This document shows, piece after piece, positions 20,110 through 29,854 of a stretch of 64,000 nucleotides of DNA. Source of the stretch: CAVQDV01 sp963711375 (GTDB taxonomy: Bacteria; Pseudomonadota; Gammaproteobacteria; Coxiellales; Coxiellaceae); assembly GCA_963711375.1 (NCBI GenBank), contig CAVQDV010000005.1, forward strand, positions 124,001 to 188,000, given 5' to 3'. Position 1 is the first letter of the stretch; the number at the start of each line of letters is the position of its first letter. Both the position numbers and the translations under genes were made by a program. A model generated the notes under the pieces. That model ran no database searches. It saw nothing but the letters and a program-made list of their open reading frames with translations, and was not told where the DNA came from.

Positions 20110-23100
20110 CTATTTTTCCAAAACGCTGTAACTTCCATCCCAATCGCTTGGGGCTCCAGAAAGCATAAAACTTTCACAGCGCTTTTGAAGAAGCCCAGCC
20201 ACATAATCCTCTGAATGGAGAGAAAGACATTTCGCAAAAACCTCTGTCGCCCGCTTAAATTCGCCCGCTTCATAGAGCCTAAAACCCTCTTGAAAAATAT
20301 TGATATACGCCTGTGTATCCGCCAGCGGTTCATTGTTGGATGGAAGCATAACCTCGTAAATCATCATCGATTTTTTTTTGCCTTTTACTTTTACTTTATC
20401 AACCAAACGAATGAGATAATTTGAGGGATTTCTAATGGCATTATAAACGGCATCGCTGAAAAGCAAATTCGTTCCATAAACTTTATTGAGTCCTTCTATT
20501 CGTGCGGCACTATTAACCACATCGCTGACCACACTCGGTTCAATTCGTTCCTCTTCACCCAGCGTGATTAACATCGCTGTGCCTGCATTTATTCCAATGC
20601 CAATTTCAATGGGGTCATATCCCTTGCTTTTAATCACTTCGTTAAATTCCGGCATAACTGCACGCATTTCAATAGCCGCGTCCAACGCATCTCGATGTTC
20701 CCTTGAAAATAAAGCCATAATCCCATCACCAAAAAATTGACTGACAAATCCATGATGTCGTCGAATAATAGGCGCCATTTTTTGCATATAGGAATTTAAT
20801 AAAAAGGCCGTTTTGGCAGACCCTAAGGCTTCTGCAGTCGGCGTAAAATTTCGTATATCCGCAAACATCGGGGCCAGGCTCACTTCAACGCTATCACCCA
20901 CTTTAATGTCTTCGATGGTTTCTTTTTTCAATAAATTCAAAAAAGCCTTGGGAACGAAACGTTCAGTGCTACGAAAGAGTTTATCCATGACTTCAAAATG
21001 CTTTGCATTTTCGAGAGAAATAGCAATCTGTGATGTCAGCGCACTGAGCACCGCTAATCGATCTTGCGTGAAAGCACCAATGGTCAGATTGTTTTCCAAG
21101 TAAATGATCCCCAACACTCTTTCTTGTCGCAGAACAGGTAAACACAATATTGATTTTATCCGAGAACGCTCGATATAGGGATCGTGACGATATTGATTAT
21201 CTTCCGTAGCATGATTCAACACAATAGTCTCTTTCGTGCGGAGAGCAAATTGAATTACTGTCCTAGGAAGATTTCCGTAAGACTCCAGAAGCGTATTCAA
21301 CATTGTAAATTGTTCTTGGTTTGCCCGACGATCTAGGCTTGCAACTACAGCCCAACTTCGTTCATTTTTTTCTAAAAAAAAGGCTTTTTCTGCACCCGCA
21401 CTTTCCACGACGAGATGCAGCATTTTTTCCAATAATTTATCTAACACAATTTCGCCAGAAATCGTTTGGTTCGCTTTTATAACGGACATAAAATCCAAAC
21501 CAGCCGAAGTGGTACGAGTATTTAAAGAAGCCCCAACAGACATAAAAGAACTTGAAGTAGTATCCAAAGACATGCCCGCCTGAGGGAGTACCGCTTGCTC
21601 GGTGAAGGCGTGAGGATATCGTTGCTCTAGAGTGCGAACCTTACTCATCATCCCATAGAGCTCATAAAAATAATGCGCCTCGCGAATATAATCAATGGCT
21701 TCACGAGGTTGGTTTTTTTCAATATAAATTTCACATGCTAATTCGTTACCAAGCGCCGCCCAAAGATAAAAATTTCCTTTTTTTGCATTTTCGATCGCTC
21801 GATTTAAAGCGGCAATGGCCTTGGCATTATTTCCTTTCAATTTTGCTTCTGTTGCTTTAAGGAATAAATAATGATGAAGGTAATTTCCAGGGTTTTCATC
21901 AGAAATCCATTTTAATTCACGAACGATTCGACGAAAATGACGCTTTGCTCGCCACTGAGTAATTCCACGATAAGTCGGAATGAATTTTGCGAGCGCCAAA
22001 GCACCTAAGCCTTTAATATCATAACTCAATGGATCAAATCGAAGTTTATCTTCATGGGCATACCATAAATAGTGGTATTTCAGCGCCTGGCTCAGAGATC
22101 CCATAAAATAATAATAAAAGCATAAATCCCTTAAATTAAGTATCTTTACCAAGGCAATTTGGCCCAACGATATGATCCGTTCCAATTCTGCTAATCGCTC
22201 CTGTCGATCATTAAGACCCAGAGCTAAACTTTCCAAGAGAATCAGATCAGACTCAGAGGCCTCAGTAAATTCGCTAACCTTCAAATCTAAAAATATTTTA
22301 TGAACCGATTTATAAGACGAAATCGTTTTTTCGAGTGATCTGGCTTCAGCAAGAAGGCTAAAGGCAGACGTATATCGACAATGAAAGGCACTCACTATAT
22401 TTCCAGACTCAAGTGAATCCTGAAGTGCCTTGTGGGCATATTCACGACCCTCTTTAAAATGATGACGAAGATGGGTAAGGAAATAGCCCATCCACATATA
22501 GGCAAGACTTGAAATATATTTATTGGGGAAGACTTCAAATAAGCGTTCGGCCACTGCCTGACATTTTATGGCTATATCTACATTTTTGTTGATGGTGAGC
22601 ATCACAAAACCATAAGCCATCACCCAAATACCCGCGCTTTTCGGCTTTCCATAGCGCAACATTAATTCGAAAGCCAAAAAATTTAAATAAATATAGGCTT
22701 GCGTGCTCGAAAAATAGGAGGGGTAAAAAAGTTCTAATAAAATATCAAAAGCAGCTGAAATATTGGTATCGCTAATATTTGGCAGCTCTTTATCGAGCAA
22801 TTCAACATGAAATTTACGCATATTCCAGCGAATTTTCATTAATTTAATAAAAATAACAGAACCGGAAGGACTTATGGAAAATGGAACGCCAAGGAGAGCC
22901 AAGGCCTGCTGACTTGCTTCAAATAGTTTAGGCAAATCGCCATGAACATTGTAACTCAAAATTTGTATCCGATAGAGGGCGACTTTATCAAGCGTGGTTC
23001 TCGCCCGGCCGAGTAATTTTTCGGTAAAGACTTCCGCCTCCTCAATTTTTCCAAGCAAAAATAAGCTTAATGCATAATCACAATTAATCTTAAAAACGAG

Positions 23101-25476
23101 CTCATAATGAGTGCTCCAGCTGCTCTCATCCAATAAATCTAAAGCGGCCTTCAAATAGTTAGACATGGGATGATAAGCATTTGAATTTCGAGCTTGTACT
23201 TCTGCACGATAATTCAAATTCGCCACCTCGAACTTTTCAGCCTCATTTAGCAGTTTGTGCGCTTGATTAAAATGATCCGTCACTTCAAACAAGCGTTCTT
23301 TTTTGCTGGCCTCGGGTTCTTTTTCCAGTAACAGCCGAGCTATTCTTAAATGGGTTCTTTGTCTTTCTTCTTCTGAAATACCCTGATATACCGCCTGATG
23401 CACTCGATCATGAATAAATTGATAAGTAATATCTCTCGATAAAAAGGGGGCTAATTTTTCCTGGCTCATCGCTTCGATGCGTTTATAGCCTAATCGAAGA
23501 GTAATAATTAAATCCTGTTGCAGCGCAGGCCATAGCTTCTTACCGATCTCATCGGCGGATTTTCCGCTAATGACCATGAGCGTTTCAATAGTAAAACGAT
23601 TGCCCGCGCATGCCGCATATTTGAGAAGTGCTAGGGTTTCCGTTGGTAATGTCGCTAACTTACCGAGCATAAGATCCACCACATTATCGGTAATTTTTAA
23701 TGTAGCGATATTCGCTAAATCCCACTCCCAATGACGAAGCTCATAATTAAATGAAATTAATTTTTCTCGATACAGATAATTAATCATTTGTTTGCAGAAA
23801 AAAGGATTACCATCTGTTCGCTTGTGCAGAAGTTCAGAAAAGGCTTGAACAAATGCAGCATCTCGATGAAAACTATCTTGTAAAAATTCTGAATAATTCG
23901 CAACGCTTAAGGGAGCCAATGGAAGCCAGCGGATCACTTTTTTTTCAGCTTTCATATCCTCGAAAAATTTTCGAAGTTGATGCCCTTCCTGCACTTCATT
24001 CTCTCGATACGCACCAATAAATAATATATGACTTAATTCTTCGTCAGCCATCAAATATTCAAAAAGTGTCAAAGAACCGCTGTCAACCCATTGCAAATCG
24101 TCGATAAAAATCACGAGAGGATGATCTCGATTTGCTACAACCCGCAAAAAACGTTTAAAGAAAATCTTCATTCGATTTTGGGATTCTTGTGGTGGCAATT
24201 TTTCTAAAGCGGGTTGTGGACCAATAATCAGTTCAATATCAGGGGCAAGATCAATTATCACCTGAGCAACACCGCCCAAGGCAGAAATAATTCCTTTTTT
24301 TAAAGCTTCAAAACGCGCATCCGGTTCTGCCAAGATTAATCTCGCTAATTGATTCAGGGCCTGCGTGATCGCGGTGTAAGGCATATCCCGTTGAAGTTGA
24401 TCAAATTTACCGTTTATGAAATAGCCTTTGTGATTGACCATCGGTTTATGGACTTCATTAATCAGCATCGTTTTTCCGATACCAGAGTAACCACAAACCA
24501 TTAAGCCTTCGATGGCCCCCTGGCTCACACGATCATAGGCGGCTAATAAGACCTTTGATTCTTCTTCACGCCCATAAAGTTTTTGTGACAAATTCAAACG
24601 ATCAAAAACATCCTGTTGACCCAAGGGAAAAGATTCAATTTTTCCCTCATTTTTAAGCATTTCTTCGCACCGCTGTAAATCAGCCAAAAGCCCGATCGCA
24701 CTTTGATACCGTTCAATTGGATTTTTCGACATCAGTTTTTTAACAATATCGGCTACAACAGGCGGAATTTCCATTTGCCCATTGGAGAGTTCAGGTATCG
24801 GATTGGCTAAATGCGCGTGCAATAATTCGAGAGGATCGGAATAAATAAACGGCAACTCCCCCATAAGCATTTCATAAAACGTAATTCCTAAAGCATAAAA
24901 ATCACTGCGATAATCAATATTCATGTTCATGCGCCCCGTTTGCTCTGGAGCCATGTAGGACAAGGTTCCTTCTAATTTTAGGGGGGGCACAATTTCTTGG
25001 ACTTCATGCATCAATTTTGTTGAATAATTAAAATCTGTTATTTTTTCGGTTAGCGTCTTTGGATCAATTATAAAATTGCTCGGCTTAATGTCCTTATGAA
25101 TAATATGCTGCTTATGCAGCTCCCCAACGACACGCGTCATCTGAATGGCCAAATGCAAGAATAGCGATAAATCCCTGAGTGGAATTTTTTGGAGATAATC
25201 GGCCAACGAAATTCCGTGCATGTCCTCTTGGACTAAGGCATATTGATTCTGCTCATCAATGAAACTGTAAGTTCTAATAACACCCGGAAAATCAAGATCT
25301 TTGGCTATCTCGTATTCGTGATACATCAAGGCAATCATGTCAGGGGTTGGGTGCTCTGAACGCAAGGCTTTCAGGATAACTGGCTTACTATCGCTTGCGC
25401 GCAAAGCAGAATAGACGACCCTATCGCGACCTTCCGCTAATTTTTTAATATTCTGATAGCCCACAAACTCTTGCAT
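20110..25476 (-). CDS. kinase-like/AAA ATPase/GAF/class III nucleotidyl cyclase multidomain protein, copy 3
   Basis: First gene of the trio in the direction of transcription, 1788 residues from the ATG at 25476. A GTG four codons earlier is in frame, but AAGGTG is better placed for the ATG, and MQEF aligns with MPEF of copy 2. Domain order is as in its paralogues: kinase-like domain with HKDIKPSNF and DFN, AAA ATPase with GYSGIGKT and IFIDDLQWVDSGS, helical repeats, GAF, class III cyclase with FADIRNFT, FGDG and VVNSAARIE, and a C-terminal TPR-like segment. An extended -10 promoter lies 24 bases upstream. The next gene, transcribed away on the same strand beyond that promoter, is a cation antiporter, followed by a cNMP-binding redox protein that could respond to the cyclase product. 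Confidence 0.85.
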   Translation of the reverse strand: MQEFVGYQNIKKLAEGRDRVVYSALRASDSKPVILKALRSEHPTPDMIALMYHEYEIAKDLDFPGVIRTYSFIDEQNQYALVQEDMHGISLADYLQKIPLRDLSLFLHLAIQMTRVVGELHKQHIIHKDIKPSNFIIDPKTLTEKITDFNYSTKLMHEVQEIVPPLKLEGTLSYMAPEQTGRMNMNIDYRSDFYALGITFYEMLMGELPFIYSDPLELLHAHLANPIPELSNGQMEIPPVVADIVKKLMSKNPIERYQSAIGLLADLQRCEEMLKNEGKIESFPLGQQDVFDRLNLSQKLYGREEESKVLLAAYDRVSQGAIEGLMVCGYSGIGKTMLINEVHKPMVNHKGYFINGKFDQLQRDMPYTAITQALNQLARLILAEPDARFEALKKGIISALGGVAQVIIDLAPDIELIIGPQPALEKLPPQESQNRMKIFFKRFLRVVANRDHPLVIFIDDLQWVDSGSLTLFEYLMADEELSHILFIGAYRENEVQEGHQLRKFFEDMKAEKKVIRWLPLAPLSVANYSEFLQDSFHRDAAFVQAFSELLHKRTDGNPFFCKQMINYLYREKLISFNYELRHWEWDLANIATLKITDNVVDLMLGKLATLPTETLALLKYAACAGNRFTIETLMVISGKSADEIGKKLWPALQQDLIITLRLGYKRIEAMSQEKLAPFLSRDITYQFIHDRVHQAVYQGISEEERQRTHLRIARLLLEKEPEASKKERLFEVTDHFNQAHKLLNEAEKFEVANLNYRAEVQARNSNAYHPMSNYLKAALDLLDESSWSTHYELVFKINCDYALSLFLLGKIEEAEVFTEKLLGRARTTLDKVALYRIQILSYNVHGDLPKLFEASQQALALLGVPFSISPSGSVIFIKLMKIRWNMRKFHVELLDKELPNISDTNISAAFDILLELFYPSYFSSTQAYIYLNFLAFELMLRYGKPKSAGIWVMAYGFVMLTINKNVDIAIKCQAVAERLFEVFPNKYISSLAYMWMGYFLTHLRHHFKEGREYAHKALQDSLESGNIVSAFHCRYTSAFSLLAEARSLEKTISSYKSVHKIFLDLKVSEFTEASESDLILLESLALGLNDRQERLAELERIISLGQIALVKILNLRDLCFYYYFMGSLSQALKYHYLWYAHEDKLRFDPLSYDIKGLGALALAKFIPTYRGITQWRAKRHFRRIVRELKWISDENPGNYLHHYLFLKATEAKLKGNNAKAIAALNRAIENAKKGNFYLWAALGNELACEIYIEKNQPREAIDYIREAHYFYELYGMMSKVRTLEQRYPHAFTEQAVLPQAGMSLDTTSSSFMSVGASLNTRTTSAGLDFMSVIKANQTISGEIVLDKLLEKMLHLVVESAGAEKAFFLEKNERSWAVVASLDRRANQEQFTMLNTLLESYGNLPRTVIQFALRTKETIVLNHATEDNQYRHDPYIERSRIKSILCLPVLRQERVLGIIYLENNLTIGAFTQDRLAVLSALTSQIAISLENAKHFEVMDKLFRSTERFVPKAFLNLLKKETIEDIKVGDSVEVSLAPMFADIRNFTPTAEALGSAKTAFLLNSYMQKMAPIIRRHHGFVSQFFGDGIMALFSREHRDALDAAIEMRAVMPEFNEVIKSKGYDPIEIGIGINAGTAMLITLGEEERIEPSVVSDVVNSAARIEGLNKVYGTNLLFSDAVYNAIRNPSNYLIRLVDKVKVKGKKKSMMIYEVMLPSNNEPLADTQAYINIFQEGFRLYEAGEFKRATEVFAKCLSLHSEDYVAGLLQKRCESFMLSGAPSDWDGSYSVLEK

Positions 25477-25500
25477 TGTAAACCCCACCTTACAGCTACC

Positions 25501-25509
25501 ATTATAGCA
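25501..25509 (-). promoter_or_regulatory. extended -10 promoter of cyclase copy 3
   Basis: On the minus strand the sequence reads TGCTATAATG, a perfect extended -10 element. It predicts a transcript start near 25494 and a leader of about 18 bases before the ATG at 25476. It falls in the 70-base gap after the antiporter stop, so the cyclase trio need not depend on read-through from the antiporter. Confidence 0.65.
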
Positions 25510-25546
25510 TGGCCAGACAAAACCCTCCCCTGCCTACTTATAGAGC

Positions 25547-26737
25547 TTATTTATCAACCACAACCCACTTTCGGAACATCAAAGGGGTAATAATGGTTGT
25601 AACTACGCCCATCAAGATTAGCGTCGAAAATAGGCCTTGATCGATTAAGCCCCGCTGATAACCAATACTGGCAATAACCAATTCCATAACGCCTCGAGCA
25701 TTTAAAATAATTCCTATCCCTAAAGATTTTACATGAGGTAATCGAATTAATCGGCCTCCAATCCAACCAGAAAGTATTTTCGCTCCAATGGAAATTATAA
25801 GCACCGCAAGCACAAACCAAAAAGAATGCATCGACAATAGGTTAAATTTAAGACCTAAAAACGCAAAAAAAACCGGAGCTAAAAATCCCTCTGTCAACGT
25901 ATTGAGTGTCCGTTCAAATTCTTGATAATGCCGTGCTAGAAAAAGTTTTTTATCGATCAACAAAGCTCCGAAAAAAGCCCCTACAACAAATTGAAATCCA
26001 AGCTCTTCGCTAATAGCTCCAAAAAGCAATGCAAAAAGAGCAAGAATTCCAAAGATTGTTTGCCTTCCTAGAAAATCGACCAGTTTTCTCTGTAAGTGCT
26101 CTACTCGTACCCGCCTTTCGATCATCCGTTGTATGAGCCAATTAAATCCCAAAATTAAAATAGCCAACACCACAAATTTCCAGCCTACATTTAGAATAGA
26201 AAGTCCAATAAGGTTTAAGGAGGCCTTTAAAGGGAGATTTAATATAACCCCTAATATGAGCAAGGCGACAATATCGTTAAAAATAGCCGTTGCAATTGAG
26301 TAGTGTGCAATTTCTGAATTAAGCATCTTAAAGCTCTGGAGAATTCGAACAGCTACCGGTAAAGCGGTAATAGAAATACACAGGGCTAAAAATATTGAGC
26401 CCATTTCGCCCAGATTGAATAGGTATCCAAGAATAAGACCCAACACGAGAGGAAGAAAAAAACCAAGAATAGCGATTATGATGCCTTTTCCGCTCAGTGC
26501 GGTGCGAATGTTTTTAAAATTCGTTTCAAGCCCCGCTGAAAGCACAATCAAAAAAACGGCCAGATCGGAAATGGCAGAGAGACCGGCGTTCTCAGTAATG
26601 ACATTCAGTAATGTTGGACCCAATATGATACCCGCTAATATTTCCCCAACAATGGCAGGTTGCTTAAATCTCCGAAAAAGTTGGCCAAAAACTCGAGCGA
26701 CTACAATTAAAATGAACAAACTGGTTAATAATGGCAT
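25547..26737 (-). CDS. CPA2-family cation/proton antiporter, paralogue A
   Basis: A 396-residue polytopic inner-membrane protein of the monovalent cation:proton antiporter-2 family (KefB/GerN/NapA type), which exchanges K+ or Na+ for protons. Family stretches include QPAIVGEILAGIILGP near residue 27, LSAGLET near 67, and IFNDIVALLILG, where the ion-binding pair is Asn-Asp. It ends after the membrane domain, so no RCK/TrkA-N nucleotide-binding tail is present; any gating must come from elsewhere. It is clearly paralogous to 28649-29854. It is divergent from the cNMP-binding redox gene across a 151-base gap, which suggests shared control. Which ion it moves cannot be read from the sequence. Confidence 0.85.
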   Translation of the reverse strand: MPLLTSLFILIVVARVFGQLFRRFKQPAIVGEILAGIILGPTLLNVITENAGLSAISDLAVFLIVLSAGLETNFKNIRTALSGKGIIIAILGFFLPLVLGLILGYLFNLGEMGSIFLALCISITALPVAVRILQSFKMLNSEIAHYSIATAIFNDIVALLILGVILNLPLKASLNLIGLSILNVGWKFVVLAILILGFNWLIQRMIERRVRVEHLQRKLVDFLGRQTIFGILALFALLFGAISEELGFQFVVGAFFGALLIDKKLFLARHYQEFERTLNTLTEGFLAPVFFAFLGLKFNLLSMHSFWFVLAVLIISIGAKILSGWIGGRLIRLPHVKSLGIGIILNARGVMELVIASIGYQRGLIDQGLFSTLILMGVVTTIITPLMFRKWVVVDK

Positions 26738-26888
26738 TTATTCTTCCATGAGGGAGGCAAGCTATCATTTTGACACTCTCGACCAGACAAAGAAAGCCAT
26801 CTGACCATACACATGGGAATATCATTCACTTTAGTTTATTATTGAGGAACTCAGGACAGAAAACGAGGAATGAGGCATTAGACACGAT

Positions 26889-28583
26889 ATGGACAGCAGA
26901 GAATTATTACTCAAAACAGGCTTATTTTCTGGATTAACTCCAGTAGAACTTGAGCGACTAATTCTAACGATAGAAAAAATAACTATCGACGAAAATCACC
27001 TTTTTATCCAAAAAGGTGCTGTGGCTGATGCACTTTACATCATTGAGTCAGGGGTGTGTTTGGTTTTCACCCAAGGGGCGGGAGGAGAGGAAATCGTGCT
27101 GGATCGCTTAGAGGCTGGTGCTTATTTAGGTGAGCAAGCGATTTTGAGTGGGGTTAATGGAAGACGTAATGCCAATGTTCGCTCCTTTAGTAAAATGAAA
27201 CTTCTCAAAATTCCCTATACCAGTTTTCAGTCCATCTTAGAGCAGGATGAAAAATTAAAAAAAGAGCTTCAGCAAATCGGTCGTCAACAGCTCAATAAAA
27301 CTTTTATCATGGAGAATTTGCACAAAATTTACCATTCACGAAAGCGTGGTGAAATTCGCCAATACGATGGAAAATTTTTAGACCTTCCTGCGATTATCAC
27401 TAATTTTAATTTAAAAGATGGCCGAGAAATTTATGCAACGCGCGTACTTGAAAAAAATATTATTGCTTTTCGTACCGAAAATGTGAAATTCCCACAAGAA
27501 ATAAAATATGATAATAAAGCGATTCAACGCGAGCTCTTTCTAGAAAATAATATTCTTACCGGATTTACCTCTTATGGATCTTGGGAAAATTTGCTCCAAA
27601 TTATTAATATGATCTTTAATCAAACGCCACTTGATAAATCTCAATGCGAGCATTTTTGCGCCACGGGAGAACTGATCGTTGTTTTCCCCGAGGTCGATTC
27701 TACCAAAGAAAATGATGACGATATTATTTGTAACTGCATGTGCATTTCTCTTGGGCAAATAAAAGAACAAATTCGATTTGGTGCAACAGATGTGAGTGCC
27801 ATTTCAGATGCGCTTGGTTCAAGTACCGTTTGTGGAACGTGTAGGCCGAGGGTACAAGAAATTTTAGGGAATAGCGCCTGGCAAGCCGTACGCATAAAAA
27901 AAATATTGCCCTTAACCTCATACATACATGCCTACCAACTGGTCACTGCCTTGGGCGAGCCTTTGTCCCCTTATAAAGCGGGACAACACATTGTCGTGCA
28001 ATGTTTTTTTGAGGGAAACTGGATAAATCGTTCCTACACCTTAACCACGAGCTCGGGAAATAAAGAATATTACGAAATCGCGATTCAGTGCGAAGAAGGT
28101 GGTGCATTCTCCAATTGGATATTTCAACATGAGCAAGAAATTCCCCTACTCCGTATTTCTACTCCAGATGGCCAATTTATACCAAATTTTGAAGCGACAC
28201 ATCCGCTGATTTGTTTGATGGCTGGAATTGGAATTACCCCTGCCGTCGCATTTGCAAGAGCGGCATTAGAAAAAAGTAGTCAACGCCCCATCTATATTTA
28301 TTTTTCAGCACACACACTACAAGATTTTGCTTACTTAGAAGAGTTAAAAAAATTATCGCAAGCGCATCCTTTATTGAAAATCATCACTCGGGAAACCCAA
28401 AAAGAAGGACGCTTGGAACTCAGCCATTTAGCAACATTAAAAGCTCAATTTCCAGAGGCTGAATATTTTATATGTGGGCCATCCGGCTTTGAAAACAGCA
28501 TTCAAACTCACTTGAAAAATCTTGAAATTCCAGAACAAAGTATCTTTATAGAGAAATTTACACACTCGTATGACCCTGCTTAG
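26889..28583 (+). CDS. cNMP-binding / BFD [2Fe-2S] / FAD-NAD(P)-reductase fusion protein
   Basis: A 564-residue fusion. Residues about 1-125 form a Crp-like cyclic-nucleotide-binding domain, with the phosphate-binding cassette GEQAILSGVNGRRNANV. Residues about 150-275 are a domain I do not recognise. A BFD-like [2Fe-2S] domain follows with C281-x-C283-x31-C315-x2-C318. Residues about 335-560 resemble a ferredoxin-NADP+ reductase: flavin motif RSYTLTT, nucleotide motif MAGIGITPAV and C-terminal CGPSGF. No helix-turn-helix is present, so it is an enzyme or electron-transfer protein, not a transcription factor. Its place between two antiporters and next to three cyclases suggests allosteric control of electron transfer by a cyclic nucleotide (inference). 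The Shine-Dalgarno match is weak (GAGG at 13 bases). Confidence 0.85.
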   Translation: MDSRELLLKTGLFSGLTPVELERLILTIEKITIDENHLFIQKGAVADALYIIESGVCLVFTQGAGGEEIVLDRLEAGAYLGEQAILSGVNGRRNANVRSFSKMKLLKIPYTSFQSILEQDEKLKKELQQIGRQQLNKTFIMENLHKIYHSRKRGEIRQYDGKFLDLPAIITNFNLKDGREIYATRVLEKNIIAFRTENVKFPQEIKYDNKAIQRELFLENNILTGFTSYGSWENLLQIINMIFNQTPLDKSQCEHFCATGELIVVFPEVDSTKENDDDIICNCMCISLGQIKEQIRFGATDVSAISDALGSSTVCGTCRPRVQEILGNSAWQAVRIKKILPLTSYIHAYQLVTALGEPLSPYKAGQHIVVQCFFEGNWINRSYTLTTSSGNKEYYEIAIQCEEGGAFSNWIFQHEQEIPLLRISTPDGQFIPNFEATHPLICLMAGIGITPAVAFARAALEKSSQRPIYIYFSAHTLQDFAYLEELKKLSQAHPLLKIITRETQKEGRLELSHLATLKAQFPEAEYFICGPSGFENSIQTHLKNLEIPEQSIFIEKFTHSYDPA

Positions 28584-28648
28584 TCCCATTTTCATCCTTC
28601 TATTCAAGTAATTGGCAGCCCAGAAAATTAATCGCCGCTTGGCGTTGG

Positions 28649-29854
28649 TCATTTTTGTTCTGGCTCGAGTCTGGGCATTACCCAAGAGCGAAACATTATT
28701 GGCGTAATAATGGTTGTCACTATGCCCATCAGCACTAATACTGAAAATAAACCTTGGTCGATCAATCCGCGTTCATAACCAATACTTGCAATTACGAGCT
28801 CCATCACGCCGCGTCCATTCAAAACGATGCCAATCCCGAAGGACTTTATATGTGAAATGTGAATGAGTCTTCCACCTAACCATCCAGCCAAAATTTTGCT
28901 GAGAATGGATACGAACAAGACGGTCAGCACAAACCAGATGGAGTACATAGCCCCTAAGCTAAATTCAAGCCCTAAAAACGCAAAGAAAACAGGCGCCAAA
29001 AAATCCTCGCTGATGGCTGCCAAATTCCGCTCAAATTCCTCATAATGCGAGGCTAAAAATAATTTTTTATCTAAAAGTAAAGCGGCGAAAAATACGCCAA
29101 TGATAAATTGAAACCCCAAGGCTTCGCTGATCGACCCAAAAATTAATACAAACAACACTAGAATACCAAAAATAGCCTGGTTACCTAAAAAATCGACGAG
29201 CTTTTCCTGAATATGCTCAAACCGAATTTTCTTTTTAATTAAACGTTGAATATACCAATTAGCCGCTAAAATAAGTCCAAAAAGAAGGGCAAACTTCCAG
29301 CTAATCGATAAAATAGAAAATAATATGGTATGAAAATCTGATTTTTCCGGTAGCCCGAGAAGCACTCCTAAAATAAACAAGGCTATAACGTCGTTAAAAA
29401 TAGCCGTCGCAATTGTATAATTTGAAAGAGGAGTATCCATCAAATTAAAACTTTTTAGAATGCGAATCGCTACAGGTAATGCAGTGATAGAGACACATAA
29501 ACCCAGAAATAAAATCTTCATGGTATCTAGGCTAAAAAGATAACCCACGATTGCCCCACCCACCAAAGGCAGAAAAAAACCCAGTATAGCAATAACACTC
29601 GCTTTACCTCGAAGAGCATCTGCAATGCTTTTAAAATTCGTCTCTAATCCCGCCGACAGTAGCACGAAAAAAATGGCGAGATCGGAGATAGCGGAAAGCC
29701 CCTGATTAACGTTAATCAGATTTAAAACCGTTGGGCCCAACACTATCCCGGCTAACATTTCTCCGACGATAGCCGGTTGATTAAAGCGAGAAAATATCTG
29801 ACCTAAAATTCGAGCAAGCGCTATGAGTATGAGTAAGCTGGTTAATAATGACAT
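28649..29854 (-). CDS. CPA2-family cation/proton antiporter, paralogue B
   Basis: A 401-residue polytopic antiporter, obviously paralogous to 25547-26737 along its whole length: QPAIVGEMLAGIVLGP, ISDLAIFFVLLSAGLETNF, SITALPVAIRIL and AIFNDVIALFILG, again with an Asn-Asp pair and no RCK tail. Its ATG overlaps the stop of the upstream lipoprotein gene by one base (TAATG), so the two are translationally coupled. It converges with the cNMP-redox gene; a small CGCC-GCTT-GGCG hairpin lies between them at about 28632-28643. Having two antiporters around one cNMP-binding protein suggests duplication within a functional cassette. Confidence 0.85.
   Translation of the reverse strand: MSLLTSLLILIALARILGQIFSRFNQPAIVGEMLAGIVLGPTVLNLINVNQGLSAISDLAIFFVLLSAGLETNFKSIADALRGKASVIAILGFFLPLVGGAIVGYLFSLDTMKILFLGLCVSITALPVAIRILKSFNLMDTPLSNYTIATAIFNDVIALFILGVLLGLPEKSDFHTILFSILSISWKFALLFGLILAANWYIQRLIKKKIRFEHIQEKLVDFLGNQAIFGILVLFVLIFGSISEALGFQFIIGVFFAALLLDKKLFLASHYEEFERNLAAISEDFLAPVFFAFLGLEFSLGAMYSIWFVLTVLFVSILSKILAGWLGGRLIHISHIKSFGIGIVLNGRGVMELVIASIGYERGLIDQGLFSVLVLMGIVTTIITPIMFRSWVMPRLEPEQK

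Noticed and set aside
9265..25476. Tandem cyclases as an assembly duplication
   Set aside because: The copies differ throughout at amino-acid and nucleotide level, have different gaps and starts, and are all open, so they are true paralogues.
26738..26888. A CRP-type operator between antiporter A and the cNMP-redox gene
   Set aside because: No TGTGA-N6-TCACA-like palindrome is visible in this 151-base gap.
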